64,000 bases of DNA. Origin: Ascidiaceihabitans donghaensis. GTDB lineage: Bacteria > Pseudomonadota > Alphaproteobacteria > Rhodobacterales > Rhodobacteraceae. The DNA lies in assembly GCF_900302465.1 (NCBI RefSeq), contig NZ_OMOR01000001.1, forward strand, positions 3,070,729-3,134,728, read 5' to 3'. Positions 47,257 to 56,804 of this stretch are shown piece after piece. The notes under the pieces are model-generated. The model saw only the letters and a list, made by a program, of their open reading frames with translations. It did no database searches and had not been told where the DNA came from. Position 1 is the stretch's first letter; every line of letters starts with the position of its first letter. The position numbers were made by a program, and so were the translations under genes.

Positions 47257-47440
47257 GAGACATAATCTATTTATATAAAAAAACATTACAATGATCGCCC
47301 AAGTCGTAAGCCGTGTAAATCAACGCAGCTGGGTCAATCATTGCAGTCGTACCTAGAGGTTTCAATGGGATTTTGGATTTAGGCCAGTTTACGACGCCCA
47401 TCTCAACCTAGAGTTCCGCAAAACAGGCTTTCCCCTTAAA
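47257..47440. other. Promoter region of the acyl/P450/carbamoyl operon
   Basis: About 180 bp between the flavoenzyme stop and the TPR-acyltransferase start. The part next to the gene is AT-rich (complement of TTATATAAAA at 47271-47280), consistent with a minus-strand promoter close to the start. I see no clear operator or terminator. Confidence 0.35.
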
Positions 47441-49486
47441 TCAGAGGTCTTTCATCAACCTGAGCGCGTCATAAATTGCCGCGTGGGTGTTGCGTGCACT
47501 GACAGCATCACCGATGCGGAACAGTTGAAATTGCCCTTCAGTGTTGCGCAAAACCGCTTGCGGGCGCCCTGCGATCAAAGCACTTTGATCAACTTCGCCC
47601 AAGTTCACGCTAAGCGGTTTCAAATCGTAATATACGTCATCCAGTGGCAGGGTTCCGTAATTCACCACCACTTGGTCGTAGTGTTTGACCGTTTTTAAGT
47701 CGCTGTAATCCGTTCCGATGGTCGCATCCAAACGATTGCCGACCCGCGCCACCTGCAGCAAACGTTGCGCGACAGTGAATGTCACATCCTTGTCTTGTAG
47801 ACTGCGCATATACGGCACCAGGTTCATCGCCATAACTTCTGGGGCGATGCTGCGGTCGGGTGTCATGACTTCGACGTGCGATCCAGCCATGGCCGCAATT
47901 TCCGCGGCTTGCAGACCGGAATGGTCTCCGCTTTCGTCATAGATCAGCACCGATGCGGCGGGCTTTACGTCGCCCGAAATGATATCCCAAGCGGACACCA
48001 CATGCGCAGCTTCTTTGCCTTGTTCCAACAGTTCGAGATTTGGCAACCCGCCGGTTGCAACGACAACAAGGTCCGGGTTCTGGGCCTGCACATCCGCAGC
48101 CTCTGCCCATGTGTTGAAATGAAACACAACGTCACGCGCAGCGCATTGCGCCATGCGCCAGTCAATGATGCCGATCATCTCGCGTCTGCGCGGGCTTTGT
48201 GCGGTCAGTCGGATCTGACCACCCGGCTCTGGTTGCGCTTCAAAGACGACAACTTCGTGACCGCGTTCTGCCGCCACGCGGGCCGCCTCTAAGCCGCCCG
48301 GCCCCGCACCTACAACGACCACTTTCTTGCTTTTGTCTGCCTTGGCAATCACATGCGGCATCGTCAGCTCGCGCCCTGTCGCCGGATTGTGAATGCACAA
48401 CGCTTCGCCTGCTTGATAAATCCGGTCCAAGCAATAGGTCGCGCCCACGCAAGGTCGAATGTCGTCCTCGCGACCTTCGGTGATTTTTTGCACAATATGC
48501 GGGTCCGCCATGTGGGCGCGGGTCATACCCACCATATCCAACAGGCCTGCATCAATGGCATGGCGCGCTGTGGCGACATCGGGAATACGCGCGGCATGAA
48601 ACGTCGGCATTCCGGTTTCCTTGCGGACGGCACCGGCAAAATCCAGATGCGGCGCGGATGGCATGCCTTGAACAGGAATAACATCTGTCATGGCCGGGTC
48701 CGTATGAATGCGCCCTTTAATGACATTCAAGAAATCCATTTGCCCTGTGTCCGCCAGGATTTTCGAGATTTGCAACCCTTCTTGGGCGGTTATCCCACCG
48801 GCTTGTGCCTCGTCTGCGGTATAGCGTGCACCGATGATAAAATCATCACCAACGCGTTTACGGATAGCGTCCAGCACGTCCAACGGAAACCGCATGCGGC
48901 TTTCCAAAGTTTGCCCGCCATATGGTCCGTCCAGATCATTGGTCAGCGGCGACCAAAACTGGTCCAGCAAGTGGCCATAGACCTGCAGTTCAATCCCATC
49001 CATGCCACCGGCTTTCATACGTTCCGCAGCGTCCGCAAAATCGGAAATGACGCGGGCGATGTCCCAGTCTTCGACCAACTTGGGAAACGCGCGATGGGCA
49101 GGTTCGCGGTGCTTTGACGATGAAATTGACGGCAACCAATCGCCTTTGTTCCACGTCGTGCGGCGGCCCAAATGGGTCAGTTGGATCATCACCGCACAGC
49201 CATGTTCGTGACATCGATCTGTCAACTGCCTGATCCATGGCACAACTTCATCTTTGTAGGCCAGCACGTTGTTGAACACCGGTGGGCTGTCTTTTGACAC
49301 CGCCGCCGAACCTGCCGTCATCGCCAAAGCCACACCCGCCTTTGCGCGTTCCGCATGATAGGCGGCGTAGCGTTCTTTGGGCATGCCGTCTTCAGGGTAT
49401 GCCGGTTCGTGACTGGTGGTCATGATCCGGTTTTTAAGGGTGAGATGTTTTAACTGATAGGGCTGCAACAAGGGGTCTTGCGACAT
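47441..49486 (-). CDS. TMADH/FadH-type NADH:flavin oxidoreductase
   Basis: A 681-residue modular flavoenzyme: an old-yellow-enzyme TIM barrel with FMN (about residues 1-350), a cluster-binding linker, then FAD and NAD(P) Rossmann domains (VVVVGAGPGGLEAARVAAERG near 395). Relatives include trimethylamine, histamine and dimethylglycine dehydrogenases, stachydrine demethylase and dienoyl-CoA reductase. The linker reads RPCVGATYCLDRIY...LCIHN, where one Cys of the usual CxxCxxC...C 4Fe-4S set is Ala. The ATG at 49486 has AAGGAC upstream. It is the last gene of the TTT operon, 86 bp after the CoA ligase gene. Substrate unknown. Confidence 0.85.
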   Translation of the reverse strand: MSQDPLLQPYQLKHLTLKNRIMTTSHEPAYPEDGMPKERYAAYHAERAKAGVALAMTAGSAAVSKDSPPVFNNVLAYKDEVVPWIRQLTDRCHEHGCAVMIQLTHLGRRTTWNKGDWLPSISSSKHREPAHRAFPKLVEDWDIARVISDFADAAERMKAGGMDGIELQVYGHLLDQFWSPLTNDLDGPYGGQTLESRMRFPLDVLDAIRKRVGDDFIIGARYTADEAQAGGITAQEGLQISKILADTGQMDFLNVIKGRIHTDPAMTDVIPVQGMPSAPHLDFAGAVRKETGMPTFHAARIPDVATARHAIDAGLLDMVGMTRAHMADPHIVQKITEGREDDIRPCVGATYCLDRIYQAGEALCIHNPATGRELTMPHVIAKADKSKKVVVVGAGPGGLEAARVAAERGHEVVVFEAQPEPGGQIRLTAQSPRRREMIGIIDWRMAQCAARDVVFHFNTWAEAADVQAQNPDLVVVATGGLPNLELLEQGKEAAHVVSAWDIISGDVKPAASVLIYDESGDHSGLQAAEIAAMAGSHVEVMTPDRSIAPEVMAMNLVPYMRSLQDKDVTFTVAQRLLQVARVGNRLDATIGTDYSDLKTVKHYDQVVVNYGTLPLDDVYYDLKPLSVNLGEVDQSALIAGRPQAVLRNTEGQFQLFRIGDAVSARNTHAAIYDALRLMKDL

Positions 49487-49572
49487 GGGCTGTCCTTGGA
49501 AATGTGATCGTTCCCAAAATTGTGTCGTTGACCAACGCGTACAACAAGTCCCCAAACCGACAAAAGCGAACC

Positions 49573-51072
49573 TCAGCCAGTCGCTTCCGTCATGTCCAGC
49601 AACTTGAGACGCTGGATTTTCCCCGATGGCCCCTTCGGCAACTCGGGCAAAAAGTGGATGTAATCAGGTGCTTTGAATTTGCCGACACGCTCCACGCATA
49701 AAGCAATCAGTTGTCCGTCGGACAACCCTGACCCGTCACGCACACGCACAGCCGCTTCCACCCGCTCACCGTAGGTCTTGCAGGGTCGGGCAAAGGCCGC
49801 GGCCTCTATCACATCGCCATGTGCATAAAGCGCTTCGTCAATTTCGCGGGGCGCTATGTTTTCGCCGCCCTTGATGATCAGTTCCTTTAGCCTGCCCGTC
49901 ACAAACAGGTATCCGTCCGCGTCTTTACGGCCCAAATCCCCGGTGCGCAGCCACTGACCTGCAAAGGTGGCTTTGGTGGCGTCCGGATTTTTGAGGTATT
50001 CCAACATCACATTTGGCCCGCGCACCACGATCTCTCCCTCAACGTCGGGGGCGCATGGCGTCATATCGCTGGCAAACACGTCAACTGCGTTCCCATAGGC
50101 CAGACCGGGCGACCCGATCTTGCGTGTGCCAGGGGGCAATGGATTGGACAATATTTGCGCTGCTGTTTCGGTAAGCCCCATTGTCTCGACAATAGGCACA
50201 TCAAAACGCGTCTCAAAGGCAGTTTGCACGTCGGGTGCCAACGCAGATGACGCAGACCGCCCAAACCGCAGACGCCCTTTTGTGTCCGCGTCGGGATCAC
50301 TTTCACCGTGTAACAAGTGCGAAATGATTGTAGGCACAACAGAGAACCAGTTGGCCTTGGTATCGCGCACCTGATCCCAGAAGCGCCCAGCCGAAAACCG
50401 CGGCGCCATCGCCACCGATCCACCAGACACAAGTGGCCCGATCATCGTGACGCATAACCCGTTGATGTGATAAATCGGCAGCACACACAAAGCACGGTCT
50501 TGCGCCGTCAACGCGTGTGCCACAGCCGTCGTCCATCCCCCCGCCAAAAGGCTGGCGTGGGTGTGCACAACCCCTTTGGGGCGCCCTGTGGTTCCAGAGG
50601 TATACATCAACAACGCATGATCTTGGGGACCAATATCGTGCAATTTCGCCCCGCTGTCCGCACGGTCAACCGTCAAAGCTTCAAGCCCGTCCGGCTTCGT
50701 CTCGGCAAACAATTCCACAGCCGTGTTATGGACAAGTGCCAGCTTGGCATCGCAATGGGTCAATGCATAGGAAATCGCATCATGACCCGCGGCAAGATTT
50801 ATCATGGTGGCGCGAAATCCGCCGTACACAGCCCCAAAGAATGCCAAGACACCTTCACGACCATTGGGCTGCATCACTGCAACGCTTTCCCCTTTTGCGG
50901 TGCCGGCAGCGGTGATCGCCAAAGCCACGCGACGCGCTTGCCGGCACAAATCACGCCACGTCAGCGGACTGGCCCCGTCGGTAAACACATAAGCGATGTC
51001 ATCACTATCGCATCGCGCGTCCAGCCAGTCACGTAACGTGCCTTCAGGCGGGGTATCCTTGCGCAAAATCAT
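49573..51072 (-). CDS. AMP-forming acyl-CoA synthetase (SauT-like)
   Basis: A 499-residue ANL-superfamily CoA ligase. The P-loop is LLMYTSGTTGRPKGVVHTH (about residue 155), the ATP-binding ETMGLTETAAQILSN segment is near 290, the hinge is TGRLKELIIKGGENIAP, and the catalytic Lys lies in LPKGPSGKIQRL at the C-terminus. It overlaps the acylating aldehyde dehydrogenase gene by 4 bp. A CoA ligase beside an acylating dehydrogenase and a carboxylate transporter fits sulfoacetate:CoA ligase (SauT), producing the acyl-CoA that the dehydrogenase reduces. Specificity is inferred. Confidence 0.85.
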   Translation of the reverse strand: MILRKDTPPEGTLRDWLDARCDSDDIAYVFTDGASPLTWRDLCRQARRVALAITAAGTAKGESVAVMQPNGREGVLAFFGAVYGGFRATMINLAAGHDAISYALTHCDAKLALVHNTAVELFAETKPDGLEALTVDRADSGAKLHDIGPQDHALLMYTSGTTGRPKGVVHTHASLLAGGWTTAVAHALTAQDRALCVLPIYHINGLCVTMIGPLVSGGSVAMAPRFSAGRFWDQVRDTKANWFSVVPTIISHLLHGESDPDADTKGRLRFGRSASSALAPDVQTAFETRFDVPIVETMGLTETAAQILSNPLPPGTRKIGSPGLAYGNAVDVFASDMTPCAPDVEGEIVVRGPNVMLEYLKNPDATKATFAGQWLRTGDLGRKDADGYLFVTGRLKELIIKGGENIAPREIDEALYAHGDVIEAAAFARPCKTYGERVEAAVRVRDGSGLSDGQLIALCVERVGKFKAPDYIHFLPELPKGPSGKIQRLKLLDMTEATG

Positions 51073-52469
51073 TTACCAACCGCATCCCAATAGTCCGAAA
51101 ATATGTCTTCGACTGCAGGTTCTCGCGCTGGAATTTCGCGCACGATTTTGGTTGTTTGCATGAAGTGTTTCCAATGCACGTTGTCGTCAATGGAATTGCC
51201 CCCCCAAGACCCGCATCCCATAGACAATGAAAACGGCATTCCGTTGTTGAACGCCCCCCCAGTTGCAAAACAATGTGCTTGGTTCACAATCACGCGGCTT
51301 GTGGGGATGGCATGGGCCAACGTCACGGCACGGTCATCGCGTGTGGAATGCAGTCCCACGGAATGACCTGCCCCCAAATGATCCTGAACAGCGGCTGTTT
51401 TGGTGACAGCATCCTCAAAATCCGTGGCACGGTACAAAGCAGCCACGCGGCTTAATTTTTCGCCGGACAACGGGTGCCCTTTACCAATACCAGTGGTTTC
51501 AACAGCCAGAAATTCGGTATGCGCCGGCGCATCCGTGATCCCGAATGCGGCCAGCATCTTGTCGGCATCTTGCGCCATGATCGCGGGGTTCAGGTGCCCG
51601 TTTGGCCAAAGCTTTTCGATAATGGGCGCATCGTCCTGCACATGGATGCCCCCCGACTTTGCAAGCTCGGTCATGAAGGCCTCAAAAATCGCATCAACGA
51701 CAACAATTGCATTCTCGGATGAACAGGACGTGGCATTGTCGAAGGTTTTAGACGCCGTAATCTTTGCCGCAGCCTCTGCCAAATCGGCCGTTTCGTCCAC
51801 GATCACCGTGACATTGCCTGCGCCGACCGCCAACGCCGGTGTCCCAGAGGTATAGGCGCGTTTGACGTTGTTCTGACTTCCGGTCACAACGATGGTGTCG
51901 GTGATTTCCAGCAAGCGTTGGGTTTTTTCCTTTGACCCCGGTGCAGGCACCATCTGAACCAGATCATGATCCAGACCGAATTTATCGAATTCTTCGTAGA
52001 TGTATCCGATCAATGTTTCGCAGCTTGGGACCCCTTTGGGCGAAGGAGACAGCACAATCGCATTGCCGCATTTCAGCGCATTGATGATGTTGTTGGCAGG
52101 GGTTGCCGCCGGGTTCGTCGAGGGCACGACAGCCCCGATAACGCCTTTGGGGCGCGCAATTTCCGTAATGCCTGTCGCGGGATCGTCTGAGACCACGCCG
52201 AAGGTTTTTGCCACTTCAAGATCGCGCATCAACCCCAACGTCTTGCGGTGGTTTTTGATAATCTTATCGGGAACATTGCCAAGGCCTGTGGTCTGCACAG
52301 CCATCTCTGCCAGGGTTTTGTTGCGCGTGGGTTCCATTATAGCCCAAGCAGCTGCTTTCGCCGCGCGGTCGTAGATGTCCTGACTGCCGGATGCTTCATA
52401 TTTGGCTTGCGCCACACGGGCACGTGCCACAATGGCATCTACTTGCATCAAATCGTCCTGGGCGGTCAT
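51069..52469 (-). CDS. CoA-acylating aldehyde dehydrogenase (sulfoacetaldehyde dehydrogenase-like, SauS)
   Basis: A 466-residue acylating ALDH related to the N-terminal half of AdhE, interconverting an aldehyde and its acyl-CoA with NAD(P). VVPSTNPAATPANNIINALKCGNAI (about residues 115-140) is the cofactor-binding region. The nucleophile Cys is in FDNATSCSSENAIVV (about 247), and the C-terminal CFATGGAFNNGMPFSLSMGCGSWGGN is typical of this branch. It follows the TTT binding-protein gene by 62 bp. Among known members, sulfoacetaldehyde dehydrogenase SauS best matches the setting; a succinate-semialdehyde or propionaldehyde type is possible. Confidence 0.85.
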   Translation of the reverse strand: MTAQDDLMQVDAIVARARVAQAKYEASGSQDIYDRAAKAAAWAIMEPTRNKTLAEMAVQTTGLGNVPDKIIKNHRKTLGLMRDLEVAKTFGVVSDDPATGITEIARPKGVIGAVVPSTNPAATPANNIINALKCGNAIVLSPSPKGVPSCETLIGYIYEEFDKFGLDHDLVQMVPAPGSKEKTQRLLEITDTIVVTGSQNNVKRAYTSGTPALAVGAGNVTVIVDETADLAEAAAKITASKTFDNATSCSSENAIVVVDAIFEAFMTELAKSGGIHVQDDAPIIEKLWPNGHLNPAIMAQDADKMLAAFGITDAPAHTEFLAVETTGIGKGHPLSGEKLSRVAALYRATDFEDAVTKTAAVQDHLGAGHSVGLHSTRDDRAVTLAHAIPTSRVIVNQAHCFATGGAFNNGMPFSLSMGCGSWGGNSIDDNVHWKHFMQTTKIVREIPAREPAVEDIFSDYWDAVGK

Positions 52470-52531
52470 GTCATGTTCCTTTTCTGGGTGTGGCAGGCCG
52501 TGTACCGCCCCGCCACCTCATGCGTAGAGTT

Positions 52532-53500
52532 TTAAAGACCTGCAAGCAGCTCTTTGAGGGTTTCTTCACGTGCGGCCCACATGGCCAACACTTCGTCGCG
52601 TGTCATGATGTGCATCGGGCTACCACCGGCTTTCATTTTGCCAGCCACACGCTTGTTTTCGAACATTGCAGGCACTGTTGCAGCCAGCTTGTCGATGATG
52701 CCTTGTGGTGTGCCTTTTGGCACCATCACACCGCGGAAGTTCACGGACGAGTTGTCTACGTCCAAGCCGCTTTCCATCATCGTTGGAACGTCTGGCAGAA
52801 ATTCGTTGCGCTCAAGATCAGCAACCGCAAGAATTTTGACAGAGCCTGCTTGTGCCGCGCGGAACGCATCCGACAAGTTGTTGATGCCAGCCATCACGTC
52901 ACCCGCAATCACAGCCTTCATCGCCGCAGCACCGCCACCTTTGGTGGGGATGTAGGCCATCTTCATGTCGCCTGCTTTTTCCATCTGCAACGCGGCGATG
53001 TGGTGGCCCACGAAAAGGCCCGCGCCCGATGTCGTCAGCTTGCCGGGGTTGGCTTTGGTGAAATCCACAACGTCTTGCAACGTGTTGAATTCGCTGTCTG
53101 CGCCAACAACCAAAACGGCTGGGTCTGCGCCCCAGTTGGCAATCGGTTCAAATGTGTCTGCGCTGTACTGCACACCGCCCTTGATGGACTGTGCCACGAA
53201 GTGCGGGATGTTGTAGGCGCCCAGCGTATAGCCATCGGCCTCGGCTTGCGTTGCAAGCCAGTTCCAGCCCACGCGGCCACCGGCGCCCGGCTTGTTCAGG
53301 ATCGCAATAGGCATGCCCAGCGCGTCTTCGTTACCCGCTGTCATTGTGACAATCCGTGCTTGGAAATCTGTCGCGCCGCCAGCGCCATAGCTGACCATCA
53401 TCATGATGGGACGCTCTGGATAGTTGGCATGACCGTCCGCAGCTGCGACACCTGACATACCCATAAGTGCAATCGCTGCACCTGCTAGTAGTTTTTTCAT
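52532..53500 (-). CDS. tctC: TTT transporter substrate-binding protein (TctC family)
   Basis: A 322-residue Bug/TctC receptor with signal peptide KKLLAGAAIALMGMSGVAAA, cut before DGHANYP. The mature start YPERPIMMMVSYGAGGATD and ILNKPGAGGRVGWNWLATQ are the carboxylate-binding loops. It captures a carboxylate (or sulfonated carboxylate) in the periplasm for the TctAB channel. It lies after tctB by 45 bp and leads into the catabolic genes. Confidence 0.92.
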   Translation of the reverse strand: MKKLLAGAAIALMGMSGVAAADGHANYPERPIMMMVSYGAGGATDFQARIVTMTAGNEDALGMPIAILNKPGAGGRVGWNWLATQAEADGYTLGAYNIPHFVAQSIKGGVQYSADTFEPIANWGADPAVLVVGADSEFNTLQDVVDFTKANPGKLTTSGAGLFVGHHIAALQMEKAGDMKMAYIPTKGGGAAAMKAVIAGDVMAGINNLSDAFRAAQAGSVKILAVADLERNEFLPDVPTMMESGLDVDNSSVNFRGVMVPKGTPQGIIDKLAATVPAMFENKRVAGKMKAGGSPMHIMTRDEVLAMWAAREETLKELLAGL

Positions 53501-53545
53501 AGTTCTTCCTCCCTAAAGGTTAATTCTGCCTGCTATTCTTGCAGG

Positions 53546-54016
53546 TCAGAACAAAATCTCTCGCGGTGTGTAAACTTTCAAAAGCAACGCGAAGAGTCCG
53601 TACATCACCGCCATAAAACAAGCTGTGATGATCATGCGTTTCAACCATGATTTCAGCGCCGTATGTGGTGCCGGATCGTAGAGGCTGAGCAAAACGAAAA
53701 AGGCGACTGCGGTGGCTGTATAAAAACCCAGCCCCTTCGCCGCCCAAAAGATGTAGACCAAAGCCACCAAAAGCCCCGGCACCAGATTTGTGATTTGCGG
53801 CATGGATATACCGCTGCCAACTTTGGTCCACCCTAGACAGGCCTTAGCAAAAGTCCAAATCGCCAAAATCACGAACACCGTCGCAATCAATCGCGGAAAC
53901 AGGAACGCCTCGGACGGTTGTTGCGTAAAGCTGATGTAGGTCACCCACACCCCGACGGCGGCGACCACGCCGGACCCGATGATATGTTGAAGACGTGGCA
54001 GGCTGACGTCGCTCAT
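53546..54016 (-). CDS. tctB: TTT transporter small membrane subunit (TctB family)
   Basis: A 156-residue protein with four hydrophobic segments (SGVVAAVGVWVTYISF, FLFPRLIATVFVILAIWTF, ITNLVPGLLVALVYIFWAA and a C-terminal MIITACFMAVMYGLFALLL). This matches TctB, the small membrane subunit. The ATG at 54016 overlaps the tctA stop by 4 bp; the frame is open to 54067 but the upstream part is within tctA. Confidence 0.9.
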   Translation of the reverse strand: MSDVSLPRLQHIIGSGVVAAVGVWVTYISFTQQPSEAFLFPRLIATVFVILAIWTFAKACLGWTKVGSGISMPQITNLVPGLLVALVYIFWAAKGLGFYTATAVAFFVLLSLYDPAPHTALKSWLKRMIITACFMAVMYGLFALLLKVYTPREILF

Positions 54017-55524
54017 CCGATGATCTCCTCTTTGGAGGTGTAGCGGCGCGACCGCAGTTCCATCCACCCTGAGTAAGCAATTGAGGCAATGACCAGCGCG
54101 ATCAAAATGATGTTCAATCGACCGGTCAGGAAGTAAGGCGCCAAACCGTCTGTCGCATTGGCGATCATTGCGCCGGTCGCAAAGTTTTCCTCAGCGATGG
54201 GGCCAAGGATCAGACCCAAAACCAAAGGGGCCGCCGAAAAGCCAAAGCGTTCCAGAAAGAACATCATCACACCCAGCGTCGCCATGACGTAAACATCGCC
54301 CATGCTGGTCTGCACGGAATAGCTGCCGTAAACGGCCAGCGCCAGAACGATAGCGGCCATAACGTGTTTGGGCACCTGCGCCACTTTGGCGGCAACGCCC
54401 GCCACCAAAAGCCCAAGCACACACATCAAAATCTGGCCAATCAGCATTGAATTGATGAAGGTCCAAGCGACGTCTGCGTGGTTCACAAACAAATCCGGCC
54501 CCGGGAAAATCCCATGGATCAGCAAGCCACCCAACAAGACAGCGGCTGTCGGCGATCCCGGGATAGAAAGCGTCAGAAGTGGCACCAAAGACGGGCCAAC
54601 CATCGCGTTGTTCGCAGCCTCTGCGGCGATCACGCCTTCTGAGTGGCCGGTTCCGAATTTGTCCTTCTCGGACGAAAATTTCTTGGATTGGTCATAGGCG
54701 ACAAGACCCGCAATCTGGCCACCGACACCGGGGATAAGCCCAATCACAGAACCCACAAATGTGCCAATTGTCGCCGCACGGCTGCGTTTCACCAATTCGC
54801 GCATCGCATCCGTGATTTTGTGCTTTTGCACTTGTATCACTTGGGCTGCGGTATCAATGCGCCCGCCTGCAAGCATCGTAATCACCTGCGGGATTGCAAA
54901 CAGACCGATAAGGGCCGCGATAATGTTGATGCCGCCGCCCAAGGATGGGTGAAACACAAAGCGTTGCGCACCCAACATGTCGTCAAAGCCAATGGTGGCC
55001 AGCCACATGCCAATACAGCCTGACAACAAACCTTTGACCAGTGATTTGCTGTCCAAAGACCCAATGATTGTGACCCCCAAGATCGCCAACCAGAACAATT
55101 CGGACGGACCAAAGATAAGCGCCCATTCAGACAAAGGTTTTGTCAGTGTTATTAAAAGGAAAACGCCAAACAAGCCGCCGACAAGTGACGCCAGAAACGA
55201 CAGCTGTAACGCTTTCGCCCCTTCGCCTTTCGCAGCCATTGCGTTGCCGTCCAACGTCGTGGCGATATTGGCAGGCGCACCCGGAATACGCAGCAAGATG
55301 GCGCTGACGGCCCCCCCTGCGACAGTTGATGTGTAAAGCGCACCAAGCAAAATCAGCCCAGCGGTTGGTTCAAGCTTGAAGGTGAACGGAATGGCAAGCG
55401 CCACGGTCATCGTCGGGGACAGGCCAGGCGTGGCCCCAAAGATCAACCCGAACACGGTGCCCAGCACCAGCAGGCCGAAATTGAATGGCGTAAACACCTC
55501 CCCGAAATGTAGTAAAAATTCCAT
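54013..55524 (-). CDS. tctA: TTT transporter large membrane subunit (TctA family)
   Basis: A 503-residue polytopic permease with about 11-12 hydrophobic segments and the TctA signatures GLIFGATPGLSPTMTVALAIP (near the N-terminus) and IGLIPGVGGQIAGLVAYDQSK. It uses an ion gradient, not ATP. The ATG at 55524 is chosen for its GGGAGG ribosome-binding site just upstream; the frame is open to 55536. It is the first gene of the operon, divergent from a LacI regulator across a 95-bp gap with a clear operator-like palindrome. Confidence 0.93.
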   Translation of the reverse strand: MEFLLHFGEVFTPFNFGLLVLGTVFGLIFGATPGLSPTMTVALAIPFTFKLEPTAGLILLGALYTSTVAGGAVSAILLRIPGAPANIATTLDGNAMAAKGEGAKALQLSFLASLVGGLFGVFLLITLTKPLSEWALIFGPSELFWLAILGVTIIGSLDSKSLVKGLLSGCIGMWLATIGFDDMLGAQRFVFHPSLGGGINIIAALIGLFAIPQVITMLAGGRIDTAAQVIQVQKHKITDAMRELVKRSRAATIGTFVGSVIGLIPGVGGQIAGLVAYDQSKKFSSEKDKFGTGHSEGVIAAEAANNAMVGPSLVPLLTLSIPGSPTAAVLLGGLLIHGIFPGPDLFVNHADVAWTFINSMLIGQILMCVLGLLVAGVAAKVAQVPKHVMAAIVLALAVYGSYSVQTSMGDVYVMATLGVMMFFLERFGFSAAPLVLGLILGPIAEENFATGAMIANATDGLAPYFLTGRLNIILIALVIASIAYSGWMELRSRRYTSKEEIIG

Positions 55525-55566
55525 CCGCCCTCCCAAGCAGAAACTTCTAGCTTTTCAACAGTAGAG

Positions 55567-55596
55567 AATGAAAATAGTATTGCAAATGTTTTCATT
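55567..55596. promoter_or_regulatory. Candidate LacI operator between tctA and lacI
   Basis: AATGAAAA (55567-55574) and TTTTCATT (55589-55596) are perfect 8-bp inverted arms around a 14-bp centre that includes TTGCAA. They lie midway between the divergent tctA and lacI starts (43 bp and 24 bp away). This is the expected site for a repressor controlling both directions. Confidence 0.6.
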
Positions 55597-55619
55597 TTTG
55601 GGTGGGAATTGAGGGTTAA

Positions 55620-56684
55620 ATGTCTGATAAAAATAATGAAAAAGTCGATATTTTTGCAGTTGCAAAGGCTGCAAAAGTATCCATCTCGACCGTCTCGCGT
55701 AGCTTCAACCATCCCGAAAAACTAAAACCGGCGACTCGCAAAAAAATCGACAATGCGGTGCGCAAACTGGGCTACATCCGCAACCGCGCGGCCCAGACCA
55801 TGCACGGGATCCGCAGCGGTACGATCGGTTTGATTGTACCCACCATTGACCACGCAATTTTCTCGGAGCTGATGCAAGCCTTTGCAAAATCGGTAGAAAC
55901 CCAAGGCTTCTCCATTCTCGTGGCACCGCATGATTACGATCTGGAACGCGAATATGCAGCGGTTCGGAAATTTCTGGAACACCGTGTCGATGGCATCGCC
56001 TTGATCGGTCAGGACCACTCGGAAGCCACATATCAACTGTTGGACAGCAACAACACACCCGCCATTTCGATTTGGAACTATGATGCCACATCGCGGTTAC
56101 CTTGCGTTGGCGCAGACAACCGGAAGGCCGGGGAAATGGCGGCGCAATGCGTGTTGGAATACGGGCATCGCGACATAGGGTTGGTGTTCCCCCCCTTGTC
56201 GGGAAATGACCGCGCCAGCGCCCGCTTTGAGGGGGCGATGTCCGTTTTGCAAAAAACGGATGGTGGATTCACAGCGAACCCCGATTGGCACATCCAAAGC
56301 CCCTACAGCCTGTCAGAGACCAAACGCAGCGTGTCGTTGATGCTGAAAACCACACCCCGCCCAACAGCCCTTTTGTGTGGCAACGACGTGCTAGCAGTGG
56401 CCAGCATTTATGCAGCACATGCGATGGGCTTACAGGTGCCCCGTGATGTGTCCATCGTCGGGATCGGAGATTTTCGCGGCTCTGAAGATATGCATCCGTC
56501 TCTTACAACGGTACGGCTGCCCGCAGGCGAAATCGGCCATCTGGCGGGTCAGCATCTGGCGGAAATGGTCATCGGTGAACCGACTGATATGGCACGGATC
56601 AATTGCGATATCAGCCTGAAGCATCGTCAAAGCTGCGGGCCCGTGCCCCGGAATGCCGATCAACCAGAGCAGAAAAAAATCTGA
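55620..56684 (+). CDS. LacI-family transcriptional regulator of the TTT operon
   Basis: A 354-residue LacI protein with helix-turn-helix VDIFAVAKAAKVSISTVSRSFNHPEKL (about residues 9-35), hinge NRAAQTMHGIRSGTIGLIVP and a periplasmic-binding-like sensor domain. GAGGG lies about 5 bases before the ATG. It is divergent from tctA and so is the probable regulator of transporter and catabolic genes. The effector is inferred to be the transported acid or its CoA ester; SauR of sulfoacetate clusters is also described as a LacI-type regulator. Confidence 0.9.
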   Translation: MSDKNNEKVDIFAVAKAAKVSISTVSRSFNHPEKLKPATRKKIDNAVRKLGYIRNRAAQTMHGIRSGTIGLIVPTIDHAIFSELMQAFAKSVETQGFSILVAPHDYDLEREYAAVRKFLEHRVDGIALIGQDHSEATYQLLDSNNTPAISIWNYDATSRLPCVGADNRKAGEMAAQCVLEYGHRDIGLVFPPLSGNDRASARFEGAMSVLQKTDGGFTANPDWHIQSPYSLSETKRSVSLMLKTTPRPTALLCGNDVLAVASIYAAHAMGLQVPRDVSIVGIGDFRGSEDMHPSLTTVRLPAGEIGHLAGQHLAEMVIGEPTDMARINCDISLKHRQSCGPVPRNADQPEQKKI

Positions 56685-56804
56685 ACGCGCCGAAAAATTC
56701 GTGCTAAGGTTACAGCGTCTATTTGACTGAACCACATTTTTCTGACTGTGACCAATATTTTTTAGGTCGCGAATTCAACCATTTTTATGAGCAACAGGTG
56801 CAAA

